Origin: CADEEN01 sp963738425
GTDB lineage: Bacteria > Pseudomonadota > Gammaproteobacteria > Burkholderiales > Burkholderiaceae_C
Direction of reading: 5' to 3'
Length of the DNA stretch: 64,000 nucleotides
Assembly: GCA_963738425.1 (NCBI GenBank)
Contig: CAVTWT010000035.1
Location: 62,001 to 126,000, forward strand
The notes under the pieces are model-generated. The model worked only from the letters and a program-made list of their open reading frames with translations. It was not told the DNA's origin and made no database searches. Positions 47,337 through 55,820 of the stretch are shown here, in pieces. Position 1 is the first letter of the stretch; each line of letters begins with the position of its first letter. Both the position numbers and the translations under genes were made by a program.

Positions 47337-48558
47337 ATGGACATGACGCCCCATTTCCCGATCTACCTCGACTACAGCGCCACCACGCCCTGCGATCCGC
47401 GCGTGGTCGATGCGATGGTGCCGTGGCTGCGCGAGCATTTCGGCAACCCGGCGTCTCGCAGTCACGCCTGGGGCTGGGAAGCCGAAGCAGCGGTCGAGAA
47501 GGCGCGTGAGCAGGTGGCCGCGCTGGTGGGCGCCGACCCGCGCGAAATCATCTGGACCTCCGGCGCCACCGAGAGCATCAATCTGGCATTGAAGGGCGCG
47601 GCGCAGTTCTACAAGACCAAGGGCAAGCACCTCGTCACCGTGAAGACCGAGCACAAGGCGGTGCTCGACACGATGCGCGAGCTGGAGCGCCAGGGCTTCG
47701 AGGTGACCTACCTCGACGTGCAGGAAGACGGCCTCGTCGATCTGAATCGCTTCAAGGAAGCGCTGCGGCCCGACACGATCCTGGCCGCAGTGATGCTCGT
47801 CAACAACGAGATCGGCGTCATCCAGGACATCGCGGCGCTGGGTGCGATCTGCCGTGAGCGCGGCGTCGTCTTCCACGTCGATGCGGCGCAGGCCACGGGC
47901 AAGGTGCAGATCGATCTGGCCGCGCTGCCGGTCGACCTGATGAGCCTGGCCTCGCACAAGACCTATGGGCCCAAGGGCATCGGCGCGCTGTACGTGCGCC
48001 GCAAGCCGCGCGTGCGCATCGAAGCGCAGATGCACGGCGGCGGCCACGAGCGCGGCATGCGCAGCGGCACGCTGCCGACGCACCAGTGCGTCGGCATGGG
48101 TGAGGCGTTTGCGATTGCACAGGCCGAGATGGGCGTCGAAAGCGAGCGCATTCGCGGCTTGCAGCAGCGGCTGTTGCGCGGCTTGAGCGACGTCGAGCAG
48201 GTCTTCGTCAACGGCCACCTCGAGAAGCGTGTACCGCACAACCTGAACATGAGCTTCAACTTCGTCGAGGGCGAGTCGCTGATCATGGGCTGCAAGGGCA
48301 TCGCGGTGTCGTCGGGCTCGGCCTGCACGAGCGCCAGCCTGGAGCCGAGCTATGTGCTGCGCGCCTTGGGCCGCAGCGACGAGCTGGCGCACTCGAGTCT
48401 GCGCATGACGATCGGCCGGTTTTCAACCGTCGAAGAAATCGACCATGCGGCGAGCCTGATCCGCGACCAGCGTGGCCAAGTTGAGAGATCTGTCGCCCTT
48501 GTGGGAGATGTACAAGGACGGCATCGACATCTCGACGATTCAGTGGACAGCACATTAA
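47337..48558 (+). CDS. iscS: Cysteine desulfurase IscS (frame break near end)
   Basis: About 406 aa PLP enzyme giving persulfide sulfur for Fe-S assembly. IYLDYSATTPCDPRVVDAM, IIWTSGATESINLALKG, PLP lysine in SLASHKTYGPKGIGALYV, and the active cysteine loop SSGSACTSASLEPSYVLRAL. One extra C at 48471 breaks the frame after SLIRDQ; corrected, it ends VAKLRDLSPLWEMYKDGIDI then STIQWTAH, the standard IscS tail. ATG at 47337 is preferred over a non-conserved extension. Confidence 0.94.
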
Positions 48559-48568
48559 GGACATCACC

Positions 48569-48964
48569 ATGGCCTACAGCGACAAAGTCATCGAGCACTA
48601 CGAAAACCCGCGCAACGTCGGCTCCTTCGACAAGGGCGACGAGACGGTGGGCACCGGCATGGTCGGCGCGCCGGCCTGCGGCGACGTGATGAAACTGCAG
48701 ATCAAGGTCAACCCGGCGACGGGCCTCATCGAAGACGCGCGCTTCAAGACCTACGGCTGTGGCTCGGCGATCGCGTCGAGCTCGCTCGTCACCGAATGGG
48801 TCAAGGGCAAGAGCCTCGACGAAGCGCTGACGATCAAGAACGATCGCATCGCGCAGGAGCTGGCGCTGCCGCCGGTGAAAATCCACTGCTCGATCCTGGC
48901 CGAAGACGCGATCAAGGCCGCGGTCGAGGACTACAAGACCAAGCATGCCAGTCACACTCACTGA
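48569..48964 (+). CDS. iscU: Fe-S scaffold protein IscU
   Basis: 131 aa. The three scaffold cysteines are in GAPACGDVM, YGCGSAIASSS and IHCSILAEDA, and the HscA-binding LPPVK motif is present (ALPPVKIHCS). AAGGA ribosome site. It overlaps iscA by 20 nt. Confidence 0.97.
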   Translation: MAYSDKVIEHYENPRNVGSFDKGDETVGTGMVGAPACGDVMKLQIKVNPATGLIEDARFKTYGCGSAIASSSLVTEWVKGKSLDEALTIKNDRIAQELALPPVKIHCSILAEDAIKAAVEDYKTKHASHTH

Positions 48965-49268
48965 AGCCGCCGCGCGCCACGTCACGCGCTACTTGTCGCG
49001 CCGCGGCAAGGGCGTCGGCGTGCGCCTGGGCGTCAAGACCACCGGCTGCTCGGGCCTGGCCTACAAGCTCGAGTACGCCGACGACGTGGCGCCGGAAGAC
49101 ATCGTTTTCGAAGGCCATGGCGTCAAGGTGCTGGTCGATCCGAAAAGCCTGCCCTACATCGATGGCACCGAGCTCGACTTCGTGCGCGAAGGGCTCAACG
49201 AAGGCTTCAAGTTCCACAACCCGCGCGAGAAGGACCGCTGCGGCTGCGGCGAGTCGTTCCGGGTGTGA
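48945..49268 (+). CDS. iscA: A-type Fe-S carrier IscA
   Basis: 107 aa. Three conserved cysteines: GCSGLAYKLEY and the C-terminal CGCGESF motif. MPVTLTEAAARHVTRYLSRR is a usual start. It begins inside iscU and its stop overlaps the GTG of the following acetyltransferase gene. Confidence 0.96.
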   Translation: MPVTLTEAAARHVTRYLSRRGKGVGVRLGVKTTGCSGLAYKLEYADDVAPEDIVFEGHGVKVLVDPKSLPYIDGTELDFVREGLNEGFKFHNPREKDRCGCGESFRV

Positions 49269-49750
49269 ACTCGACGATCGAGATCCGAAGCGAACGCGCC
49301 GATCACCCCCAGGTCGTCGCGCTGTTGGATGCACTCGATCGTTATCTCGGCGAGCTGTACGAACCCGAAGCCAATCACATCCTCTCGGTGCGCGAGTTGC
49401 TGGCGCCGGAGGTGAGCTTCTTCGTTGCCAGGCACGGTGCCGACATCGTCGGCACTGGCGCCGTGCGCAGCATGCCCGGCGAAGCGGACACTGCGGGCCA
49501 GGGGTACGGCGAGATCAAGCGCATGTACGTCGATCCGGCCGCGCGCGGTCAGCGCATCGGCGAGCGGCTGCTGCAAACGCTCGAAGCGTCGTTGAAAGAG
49601 CAGGGCGTTGCGCTCGCGCTGCTCGAAACCGGCAGCGCGCAGCGCGAAGCGGTGCGTTTGTACGAGCGCTGCGGCTACACACGCCGCGGCGCATTCGGCG
49701 GCTACCCCGACAACGGCTTGTCGGTGTTCATGTCGAAAGCCTTGTCATGA
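49265..49750 (+). CDS. GNAT-family acetyltransferase inserted in the isc operon
   Basis: 161 aa. The acetyl-CoA-binding signature is IKRMYVDPAARGQRIGERLL, followed by LALLETGSAQREAVRLYERCGYTRRGAFGGY. The start is GTG at 49265 and both ends overlap neighbours by 4 nt, so it is translated within the iscA-hscB run. It has no known part in Fe-S assembly; the substrate is unknown. Closest in type to YsnE/PanZ-like small-molecule or amino-acid acetyltransferases (tentative). Confidence 0.85.
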   Translation: MNSTIEIRSERADHPQVVALLDALDRYLGELYEPEANHILSVRELLAPEVSFFVARHGADIVGTGAVRSMPGEADTAGQGYGEIKRMYVDPAARGQRIGERLLQTLEASLKEQGVALALLETGSAQREAVRLYERCGYTRRGAFGGYPDNGLSVFMSKALS

Positions 49751-50268
49751 ACCTCGCGGACAACGATTTCGTGCTGTTCGGATTGCCCGAGCAGTTCGCA
49801 CTCGATCGCATCGACCTCGACGACCGCTGGCGCAAGCTGCAGGCATCGGCTCACCCCGACAAGTTTGCTGCCGAAGGCGCTGCGGCGCAGCGCGTTGCGA
49901 TGCAATGGTCGGTGCGAATCAACGAGGGTTACCGGCGCTTGCGCGAGCCGTTGTCGCGCGCGGGCTATCTGTGTGAACTGCGCGGCGCGCCGATCGATGC
50001 AGAGCGCAACACTGCGATGCCGGCGGCCTTTCTGATGCAGCAGATGGGGTGGCGCGAAGCGCTCGACGAGGCACGCAGCGATGCCGACGCCTTGGCGGCG
50101 CTCGACGCCGAAGTGCGCCGCACCGAACACGAACTGCTGCACCAGGTTGCGCGCCTGCTCGACGACGAGCAAACGCCGGCCGCAGCGGCCGAGCGCGTGC
50201 GTGCGCTGATGTTCATTCAAAAATTCCGTCGTGACGTTGCCCATCGTCTCGAAGAGACCTCCAGCTGA
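49747..50268 (+). CDS. hscB: Fe-S co-chaperone HscB
   Basis: 173 aa. J-domain with the HPD motif (ASAHPDKFAAEG) and YLCELRG near residue 75; C-terminal HSCB helical bundle (AAFLMQQMGWREALDEA, FIQKFRRDVAHRLEE). It delivers IscU to HscA and stimulates its ATPase. TGATG overlap with hscA. Confidence 0.95.
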   Translation: MNLADNDFVLFGLPEQFALDRIDLDDRWRKLQASAHPDKFAAEGAAAQRVAMQWSVRINEGYRRLREPLSRAGYLCELRGAPIDAERNTAMPAAFLMQQMGWREALDEARSDADALAALDAEVRRTEHELLHQVARLLDDEQTPAAAAERVRALMFIQKFRRDVAHRLEETSS

Positions 50269-52115
50269 TGGCCCTCCTTCAGATCTCCGAGCCCGGCCAG
50301 TCGCCCGACCCGCACACGCGGCGCGTTGTGGTCGGCATCGACCTCGGCACGACCCACTCGCTCGTCGCAGCGGTTCGCAACGGTGTCGCCGAGTGCCTGC
50401 CCGACGCGCAGGGCCGCGCGATCCTGCCGTCGGCCGTGCGGTACCTTGTGGGCGGTCGCCGGCAGATCGGACAGCAAGCGCTCGAAGCGCTCGCCGAAGA
50501 TCCGCTTAACACCGTCGTGTCTGCCAAGCGATTGATGGGCCGCGCGCTCGCCGACGTGGCCGGGCGCGAGCGCCTGCCGTACCGCTTCGTCGACAAGCCG
50601 GGCATGGTGGCGATCGACACGCGCGATGGCGTGAAGACACCGGTCGAGGTGTCGGCCGAAATCCTCGCCGCGTTGCGCCAGCGCGCCGAAGACAGCTTCG
50701 ACACCGATGACCTGTTCGGCGCCGTGATCACGGTGCCGGCCTACTTCGACGACGCGCAACGCCAGGCGACGAAGGACGCCGCGAAGCTCGCCGGCCTGAA
50801 CGTGCTGCGCCTGATCAACGAGCCAACCGCTGCCGCCGTGGCCTACGGTTTGGACAACGCCTCCGAAGGCTTGTACGCGGTCTACGACCTGGGCGGCGGC
50901 ACTTTCGACATCTCGCTGCTGCGATTGACGCAGGGTGTGTTCGAAGTCGTGGCGACCGGCGGCGATGCTGCACTGGGCGGTGATGACTTCGATGCGGCGC
51001 TGGCCGATTGGGTGCTTGCGCAGTCAGGGCGCCAGGCGAACACGGCGCACGAGCAGCGCGCGCTGCTGGTTGCGGCACGCGCGGCCAAGGAATCGCTGAG
51101 CGATGCGCAGACGGTGACGCTCGACAGCGGTGCTGTCACGCAGATCGTCACCCGCGTGCAACTCGACGCGCTGTGCAAGCCGCTGATCGACCGCACGCTC
51201 GCTGCCGTCAAGCGTGTCTTGCGCGATGGCGGCGTGACGCGAGCCGATGTGCAAGGTGTCGTCATGGTCGGCGGCTCGACGCGCATGCCGGCGGTGCGCA
51301 CGGCGGTCGGCGAACTCTTCGGCCGCGAGCCGTTGATCAACCTCAATCCCGACGAAGTCGTCGCGGTCGGTGCTGCGATCCAGGCCAATGCATTGGCCGG
51401 CAATTCGCGTGACGGTGAGATCTTGCTGCTCGACGTCATTCCGCTGTCACTTGGCCTGGAAACGATGGGCGGCCTGGTCGAGCGCATCGTCGAGCGCAAC
51501 AGCACCATTCCCGTGGCCAAAGCGCAGGACTTCACGACCTTCAAGGACGGCCAGACCGCGTTGGCGTTGCACGTTGTGCAGGGCGAGCGCGAGCTGGTCG
51601 CCGACTGCCGGTCGCTGGCGCGCTTCGAGCTGCGCGGCATCCCGCCGATGGTGGCCGGCGCGGCGCGCATTCGCGTCACGTTCGAGGTCGATGCCGATGG
51701 CTTGCTCGCGGTGTCGGCGCGCGAGCTGACCAGTGGCGTCGAAGCCAAGGTCAGCGTCAAGCCAAGCTACGGCTTGGCCGACGACGACATCGCACGCATG
51801 TTGAAGGAAGGTTTCGGCGCAGCCGAGGTCGATGCGTCGGCACGTGCGCTGCGCGAAGCCCGTGTCGAGGCTGAGCGCATGGTGCTGGCCACCAGGTCGG
51901 CGCTGGCGGCCGACGGTGAGCTGTTGTCAGACGCTGAGCGCGAGGCCATTGCCGCGCTGTTGACGAGCACCGAAGCCATTGCGCAGGGCGACGACCATCA
52001 CGCCATCGACGACGCCGTCAAGGCCCTGGCCGATGGCACCGAAGCCTTCGCCGCAATGCGCATGAACCGCGGTATCCGTGCCGCACTTGCGGGCCGCAGC
52101 GTGGAAGAAATCTGA
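50268..52115 (+). CDS. hscA: Fe-S chaperone HscA (Hsp70 type)
   Basis: 615 aa, intact. RRVVVGIDLGTTHSLVA (phosphate 1), ITVPAYFDDAQRQATKDAAK, VYDLGGGTFDISLLRL (phosphate 2), VVMVGGSTRMPAVR (adenosine) and the linker/substrate domain beginning LLLDVIPLSLGLETMGG. It assists cluster transfer from IscU. TGATG overlap with fdx. Confidence 0.96.
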   Translation: MALLQISEPGQSPDPHTRRVVVGIDLGTTHSLVAAVRNGVAECLPDAQGRAILPSAVRYLVGGRRQIGQQALEALAEDPLNTVVSAKRLMGRALADVAGRERLPYRFVDKPGMVAIDTRDGVKTPVEVSAEILAALRQRAEDSFDTDDLFGAVITVPAYFDDAQRQATKDAAKLAGLNVLRLINEPTAAAVAYGLDNASEGLYAVYDLGGGTFDISLLRLTQGVFEVVATGGDAALGGDDFDAALADWVLAQSGRQANTAHEQRALLVAARAAKESLSDAQTVTLDSGAVTQIVTRVQLDALCKPLIDRTLAAVKRVLRDGGVTRADVQGVVMVGGSTRMPAVRTAVGELFGREPLINLNPDEVVAVGAAIQANALAGNSRDGEILLLDVIPLSLGLETMGGLVERIVERNSTIPVAKAQDFTTFKDGQTALALHVVQGERELVADCRSLARFELRGIPPMVAGAARIRVTFEVDADGLLAVSARELTSGVEAKVSVKPSYGLADDDIARMLKEGFGAAEVDASARALREARVEAERMVLATRSALAADGELLSDAEREAIAALLTSTEAIAQGDDHHAIDDAVKALADGTEAFAAMRMNRGIRAALAGRSVEEI

Positions 52116-52453
52116 TGCCGGTGATTCGCATCCTCCCTCACGCCGAGTACGCCCCCGATGGCAAGTCGATCGAAGCGTCGTCTGGCACGTCATTGTGTGA
52201 AGCGATGCTCGAGCACGGCATAGAGATCGAGCACGCCTGCGAGATGAGCTGTGCCTGCACGACTTGCCATGTCATCGTGCGCGAGGGCTTCAAGTCGCTC
52301 GGCGAGATGGACGAGAGCGAAGAAGACCTGCTCGATCGCGCCTGGGGTCTGGAGCCGACGTCGCGCCTGTCGTGCCAGGCGATTGTGTCGAACCAGGATG
52401 TGACGATCGAGATCCCGAAGTACTCGATCAACCACGCCAAAGAAAAGCACTAG
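52115..52453 (+). CDS. fdx: [2Fe-2S] ferredoxin of the isc operon
   Basis: 112 aa adrenodoxin-type ferredoxin. Ligands are in HACEMSCACTTCHVIV (C-x5-C-x2-C) and the later LSCQAIV. MPVIRILPHAEYAPDG is a typical Isc ferredoxin start. It provides electrons for cluster assembly. Last gene of the operon; no iscX follows. Confidence 0.95.
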   Translation: MPVIRILPHAEYAPDGKSIEASSGTSLCEAMLEHGIEIEHACEMSCACTTCHVIVREGFKSLGEMDESEEDLLDRAWGLEPTSRLSCQAIVSNQDVTIEIPKYSINHAKEKH

Positions 52454-52479
52454 AGGCCGAGCGGCCTCGCGCGCTGAGG

Positions 52480-52767
52480 CTAAAGCTTCGTGTGGTCTGC
52501 ACCGAACACGGTGCGCAGCCAGTCGCCCACCGGGCGAATCGTCGTGTCGAAGAAGGAGTCGGTTTCGTCTTCGCGATCGACCAGCACGCCCATGCCATCA
52601 AGCATCTGCAGGAACTGCCGCACCTCGGGCTTGGTGCCGCCGCTGGACAGCATCAGACCCGACAGGCTCATGTAGCGGTGCGACAAGTCGCTGAGCATGC
52701 GGCGGTACACCGTGCGGTGGTACGTCGAAGGCAGTTCAGGCCATGCCGCCAGCTTGTATTGCTTCAT
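52480..52767 (-). CDS. Small conserved-looking protein, function unknown
   Basis: 95 aa, soluble, with a mixed charged composition: MKQYKLAAWPELPSTYHRTV, then LSDLSHRYMSLSGLMLSSGG and a C-terminal acidic part. No catalytic motif or membrane segment. It is transcribed against fdx (26-bp gap) and divergently from tsaD (186 bp). The regular codon use and clean start suggest a real gene, but I cannot name a family. Confidence 0.6.
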   Translation of the reverse strand: MKQYKLAAWPELPSTYHRTVYRRMLSDLSHRYMSLSGLMLSSGGTKPEVRQFLQMLDGMGVLVDREDETDSFFDTTIRPVGDWLRTVFGADHTKL

Positions 52768-52953
52768 GTTCGATCGGACCCTCCGCCAACGCGGCGGATC
52801 CTCAAGACTCCTTGGGGTCGAGGTTACATTCGACCGATGACGCCGACCAAGGACTTACGAGGATTCCCAGGGTTTGTTCTGATGCGCACGTGTGTCGGTT
52901 TGCAAGCGCTGTGGTGAAGTTCACAGCTTGCACACCCCATCTGTAACTGCCGC

Positions 52954-53997
52954 ATGAAGGTTCTGGGCATCGAGTCGTCGTGTGACGAGACCGGCGTCGC
53001 GCTGGTGCAGGTGATCGGCGACGCCACGCCGCAATTGCTCGCGCACGCCTTGCACAGTCAGGCCGAGATGCACGAGGCCTTCGGCGGTGTGGTGCCGGAG
53101 TTGGCGTCGCGCGATCACATCCGGCGCGTGTTGCCGTTGGCACGGCAGGTGATGCAGCAGGCCGGCTGCCCGCTGGCCGAACTCGATGTCGTCGCCTACA
53201 CGCGCGGGCCGGGTCTGGCCGGGGCGTTGCTCGTCGGCGCCGGTGTGGCCGCAGCGCTCGCTGCGGCGCTGGACCGGCCGCTGGTCGGTGTGCATCACCT
53301 CGAAGGGCATCTGCTGTCGCCGTTCTTGTCGGCCGACCCGCCGCGCTTTCCCTTTGTCGCCTTGCTGGTCTCCGGCGGCCACACGCAATTGATGCGAGCG
53401 CAAGCGGTCGGCGAGTACGAGTTGCTCGGCGAGACGATCGACGACGCTGCCGGCGAGGCCTTCGACAAGAGCGCCAAGCTGCTCGGCCTGGGCTACCCGG
53501 GCGGGCCGGCGCTGGCGCGGCTGGCGCAGCAAGGCGATGCGGCGGCCTTCGCTCTGCCTCGCCCGCTGCTGCACAGCGGCAACCTGGACTTTTCGTTTGC
53601 CGGCTTGAAGACTGCCGTGCTGACGCAGGTGCGCAAGTGCGAGTTGTCGGGCGCTGCGAACTGGCGCGCCGATTTGGCGGCGGCCACCGAAGCCGCGATC
53701 GTCGAAGTGCTGGTGAAGAAGTCGGTGCGCGCATTGCGCCACACCGGCTTGTCGCGGCTCGTCGTCGCCGGCGGTGTCGGTGCCAACACGCGGCTGCGCG
53801 AGCAATTGAACGCCGCCTGCGCCAACGTGCGGGCGCAGGTGCACTACCCCGAACTGCACCTGTGCAGCGACAACGGCGCAATGATCGCCCTGGCCGCGGC
53901 GATGCGCGTGCAGGCCGGGCGCACGCAGCCGCAGCGCGACCTCACCTTCGAAGTGAGGCCGCGCTGGCCGCTCGATCAGATCGATTCGATCAATTGA
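52954..53997 (+). CDS. tsaD: tRNA t6A37 threonylcarbamoyltransferase TsaD
   Basis: 347 aa. MKVLGIESSCDETGVALV, the metal-binding GVHHLEGHLLSPFL (HxxxH) and the ALLVSGGHTQLM, LLGETIDDAAGEAFDKSAK and VVAGGVGANTRLREQ motifs are all present. With TsaB and TsaE it forms t6A on ANN-decoding tRNAs. It lies alone; the stop overlaps the convergent hsp20 gene by 8 nt. Confidence 0.96.
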   Translation: MKVLGIESSCDETGVALVQVIGDATPQLLAHALHSQAEMHEAFGGVVPELASRDHIRRVLPLARQVMQQAGCPLAELDVVAYTRGPGLAGALLVGAGVAAALAAALDRPLVGVHHLEGHLLSPFLSADPPRFPFVALLVSGGHTQLMRAQAVGEYELLGETIDDAAGEAFDKSAKLLGLGYPGGPALARLAQQGDAAAFALPRPLLHSGNLDFSFAGLKTAVLTQVRKCELSGAANWRADLAAATEAAIVEVLVKKSVRALRHTGLSRLVVAGGVGANTRLREQLNAACANVRAQVHYPELHLCSDNGAMIALAAAMRVQAGRTQPQRDLTFEVRPRWPLDQIDSIN

Positions 53998-54418
53998 TCG
54001 TGAGGTGACGTGCAGCCGCGGCGCGCTTCTTCGCCAGCGTCAACGACAGCACGCCGCTGTCGAGTTTGGCCTGCGACGCGTCCTGATCCACTTCTTCCGG
54101 CAGCGTGAAGCTGCGGGCGAAGCTCTGCGACGAACGCTCGCGGTAGATCACGCGCTCGCCCTCTTTCTTCGTCTCTTCGCGCTGCGTCTGTGCGGTGACG
54201 CTGACGTGGCGGCCGTCGATCGTGATCTTCACGTCGTCCTTGGCCACGCCGGGCAGGTCGATCGACACGTTGTAGCCACCTTCGGTTTCCGCAACGTCGA
54301 GCGCCGGGCTGCGCAGCGACGGCTCATTGCCGAAGACGCGATCGAAAGTGCCGTCGAACAAGCGGTCGAAGGACCGCGACAGGTCGGAAGAAGAACGGGC
54401 AACAGGAACGAGGAACAT
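53990..54418 (-). CDS. Hsp20/alpha-crystallin small heat-shock protein
   Basis: 142 aa. Alpha-crystallin domain at residues about 38-135: ALDVAETEGGYNVSIDLPGVAKDDVKITI, YRERSSQSFARSFTLPEEVD, and LDSGVLSLTLAKK. The terminal IxI-like motif is replaced by HLTIN. ATP-independent holdase. A strong GGAGG site precedes the ATG; no clear sigma-32 promoter was found in the 115-bp upstream gap. Confidence 0.93.
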   Translation of the reverse strand: MFLVPVARSSSDLSRSFDRLFDGTFDRVFGNEPSLRSPALDVAETEGGYNVSIDLPGVAKDDVKITIDGRHVSVTAQTQREETKKEGERVIYRERSSQSFARSFTLPEEVDQDASQAKLDSGVLSLTLAKKRAAAARHLTIN

Positions 54419-54483
54419 GGGATGACCTCCTACAATGGGTGGAGAGCGCCGGCATTGATTTCCACACTGCGACCGGCCCTCAT

Positions 54484-54510
54484 GCCGCTGAAATTTGGAG
54501 CGGCTTTTTT
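54484..54510 (+). terminator. Intrinsic terminator inside the leader of the 54534 gene
   Basis: GCCGCT-GAAATTTGG-AGCGGC followed by TTTTTT is a good + strand terminator, ending 24 nt before the binding-protein ATG. No gene ends nearby on this strand (tsaD stops 490 bp upstream with hsp20 between), so it may be an attenuator or close a short RNA in the 54419-54510 gap. Confidence 0.6.
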
Positions 54511-54533
54511 GTTTTCAAGACCTGCTGATTGAC

Positions 54534-55820
54534 ATGCATCAATTTCGACTGAACCGCCGCAGCGCGCTGGCCTTCGCAACGGCCGCCGCCTGTGCCGGCG
54601 CACGCGCGCAGGGTTCGCCCGCGCCACTGCGCGTGGCGCTGATCGAGGGCCTGTCCGGCCCGTTTGCAAATGCGGGCGAAGCGGTGTTTCGCAACCTGCT
54701 GTGGGCCACGGAGCGGATCAATGATCGAGGTGGCGTGAAAGTGGGCGGCGCCTCGCGGCGGCTGGAGATCGTGCGCTTCGACAGCGAAGGCAACACCGAG
54801 AAAGCGCTGTCGTTGTTGCGCTCGGCGACCGATCAGGGCATCGGCTTCATCGCCCAGGGCAACAGTTCGGCGGCGGCCGCGGCATTGATCGAGGCGCTGG
54901 ACAAGCACAACCTGCGTGAGCCGCAGCGACGAGCGCTGCTGTTGAACTACTCGGCCGTCGATCCGACGTTGACCAACGAGCGCTGCAGCCCATGGCACTT
55001 TCGCTTCGATGCGCATGCCGACATGCGGCTGGCGGCACTGGTCGAAGTGCTGCGCGCCGATGCTTCGTTGAAGAAGGTTTATCTGATCGGCCAGGACTAC
55101 AGTTTCGGCCAGCATGTCCTGAAGCAGGCGCGGGCGATGCTGGCGGCCAAGCGGCCGGACATCGAGATCGTCGGCGACGAGCTGCACCCGCTCGGACGCA
55201 TCAAGGATTTCCTGCCCTACGCCGCGAAGATCCAGGCCAGCGGCGCGCAGGCCGTGCTCACTGGCAACTGGGGCAATGACCTGACGCTGCTGGTGAAAGC
55301 CTCGCGCGAGGTCAGCGCCGCTCTGAAGTTTTATACGTTCTACGGCAACGCGCTCGGTGCGCCAGCCGCCATCGGCGAGGCCGGCGTTGGCGCGGTCTAT
55401 GCCGTCGCCGAGTGGCATCCGAATCTTGGTGGTTCGGCGTCGGACGCGTTCTACGCCGGCTTTCGCAAGCGCTTTGCCGAGCCGCGTGACGACTACGTGC
55501 ACCTGCGCATGCAGGCGCTGGTCGAGATGCTGGCCGCGGCGGTCGAGCGTGCGGGCAGTGGCGAGGCGGGCGCGGTGTCGCGTGCGTTGTCGGGTGCGCG
55601 CTTCGATTCGCGAAACCTCGGCGGTTTTCACAGCGCGACGATGCGCGCGAACGACCATCAACTGCAGCAGCCGGTGATCGTCAGCGTGATGGACCGCGTC
55701 GGCGCGCCGGGCGTCAAGCACGATGTCGAAGGCTCGGGCTTCGGCTTTCGCACCGTGCGCCGCTTCGAAGCCAACGAAGTCGAGATGCCGACGAGCTGCA
55801 AGATGGTGAAAGTCGATTGA
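54534..55820 (+). CDS. ABC transporter periplasmic substrate-binding protein (LivK-like, type I)
   Basis: 428 aa. The N-terminus MHQFRLNRRSALAFATAAAC has twin arginines and a hydrophobic stretch, so Tat export is likely. Family motifs: LRVALIEGLSGPFANAGEAV, VYLIGQDYSFGQHV, ASGAQAVLTGNWGNDLTLLV. It belongs to the HAAT/amide-binding receptors; the ligand is not clear. No permease or ATPase gene is adjacent; it could serve an importer elsewhere, such as livHMGF at the window start. TGATG overlap with the aminotransferase gene. Confidence 0.88.
   Translation: MHQFRLNRRSALAFATAAACAGARAQGSPAPLRVALIEGLSGPFANAGEAVFRNLLWATERINDRGGVKVGGASRRLEIVRFDSEGNTEKALSLLRSATDQGIGFIAQGNSSAAAAALIEALDKHNLREPQRRALLLNYSAVDPTLTNERCSPWHFRFDAHADMRLAALVEVLRADASLKKVYLIGQDYSFGQHVLKQARAMLAAKRPDIEIVGDELHPLGRIKDFLPYAAKIQASGAQAVLTGNWGNDLTLLVKASREVSAALKFYTFYGNALGAPAAIGEAGVGAVYAVAEWHPNLGGSASDAFYAGFRKRFAEPRDDYVHLRMQALVEMLAAAVERAGSGEAGAVSRALSGARFDSRNLGGFHSATMRANDHQLQQPVIVSVMDRVGAPGVKHDVEGSGFGFRTVRRFEANEVEMPTSCKMVKVD

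Noticed and set aside
54419..54480. Sigma-32 promoter for hsp20
   Set aside because: A CCCATTG box exists on the minus strand, but it overlaps the ribosome-binding region and no -35 element stands at proper spacing.
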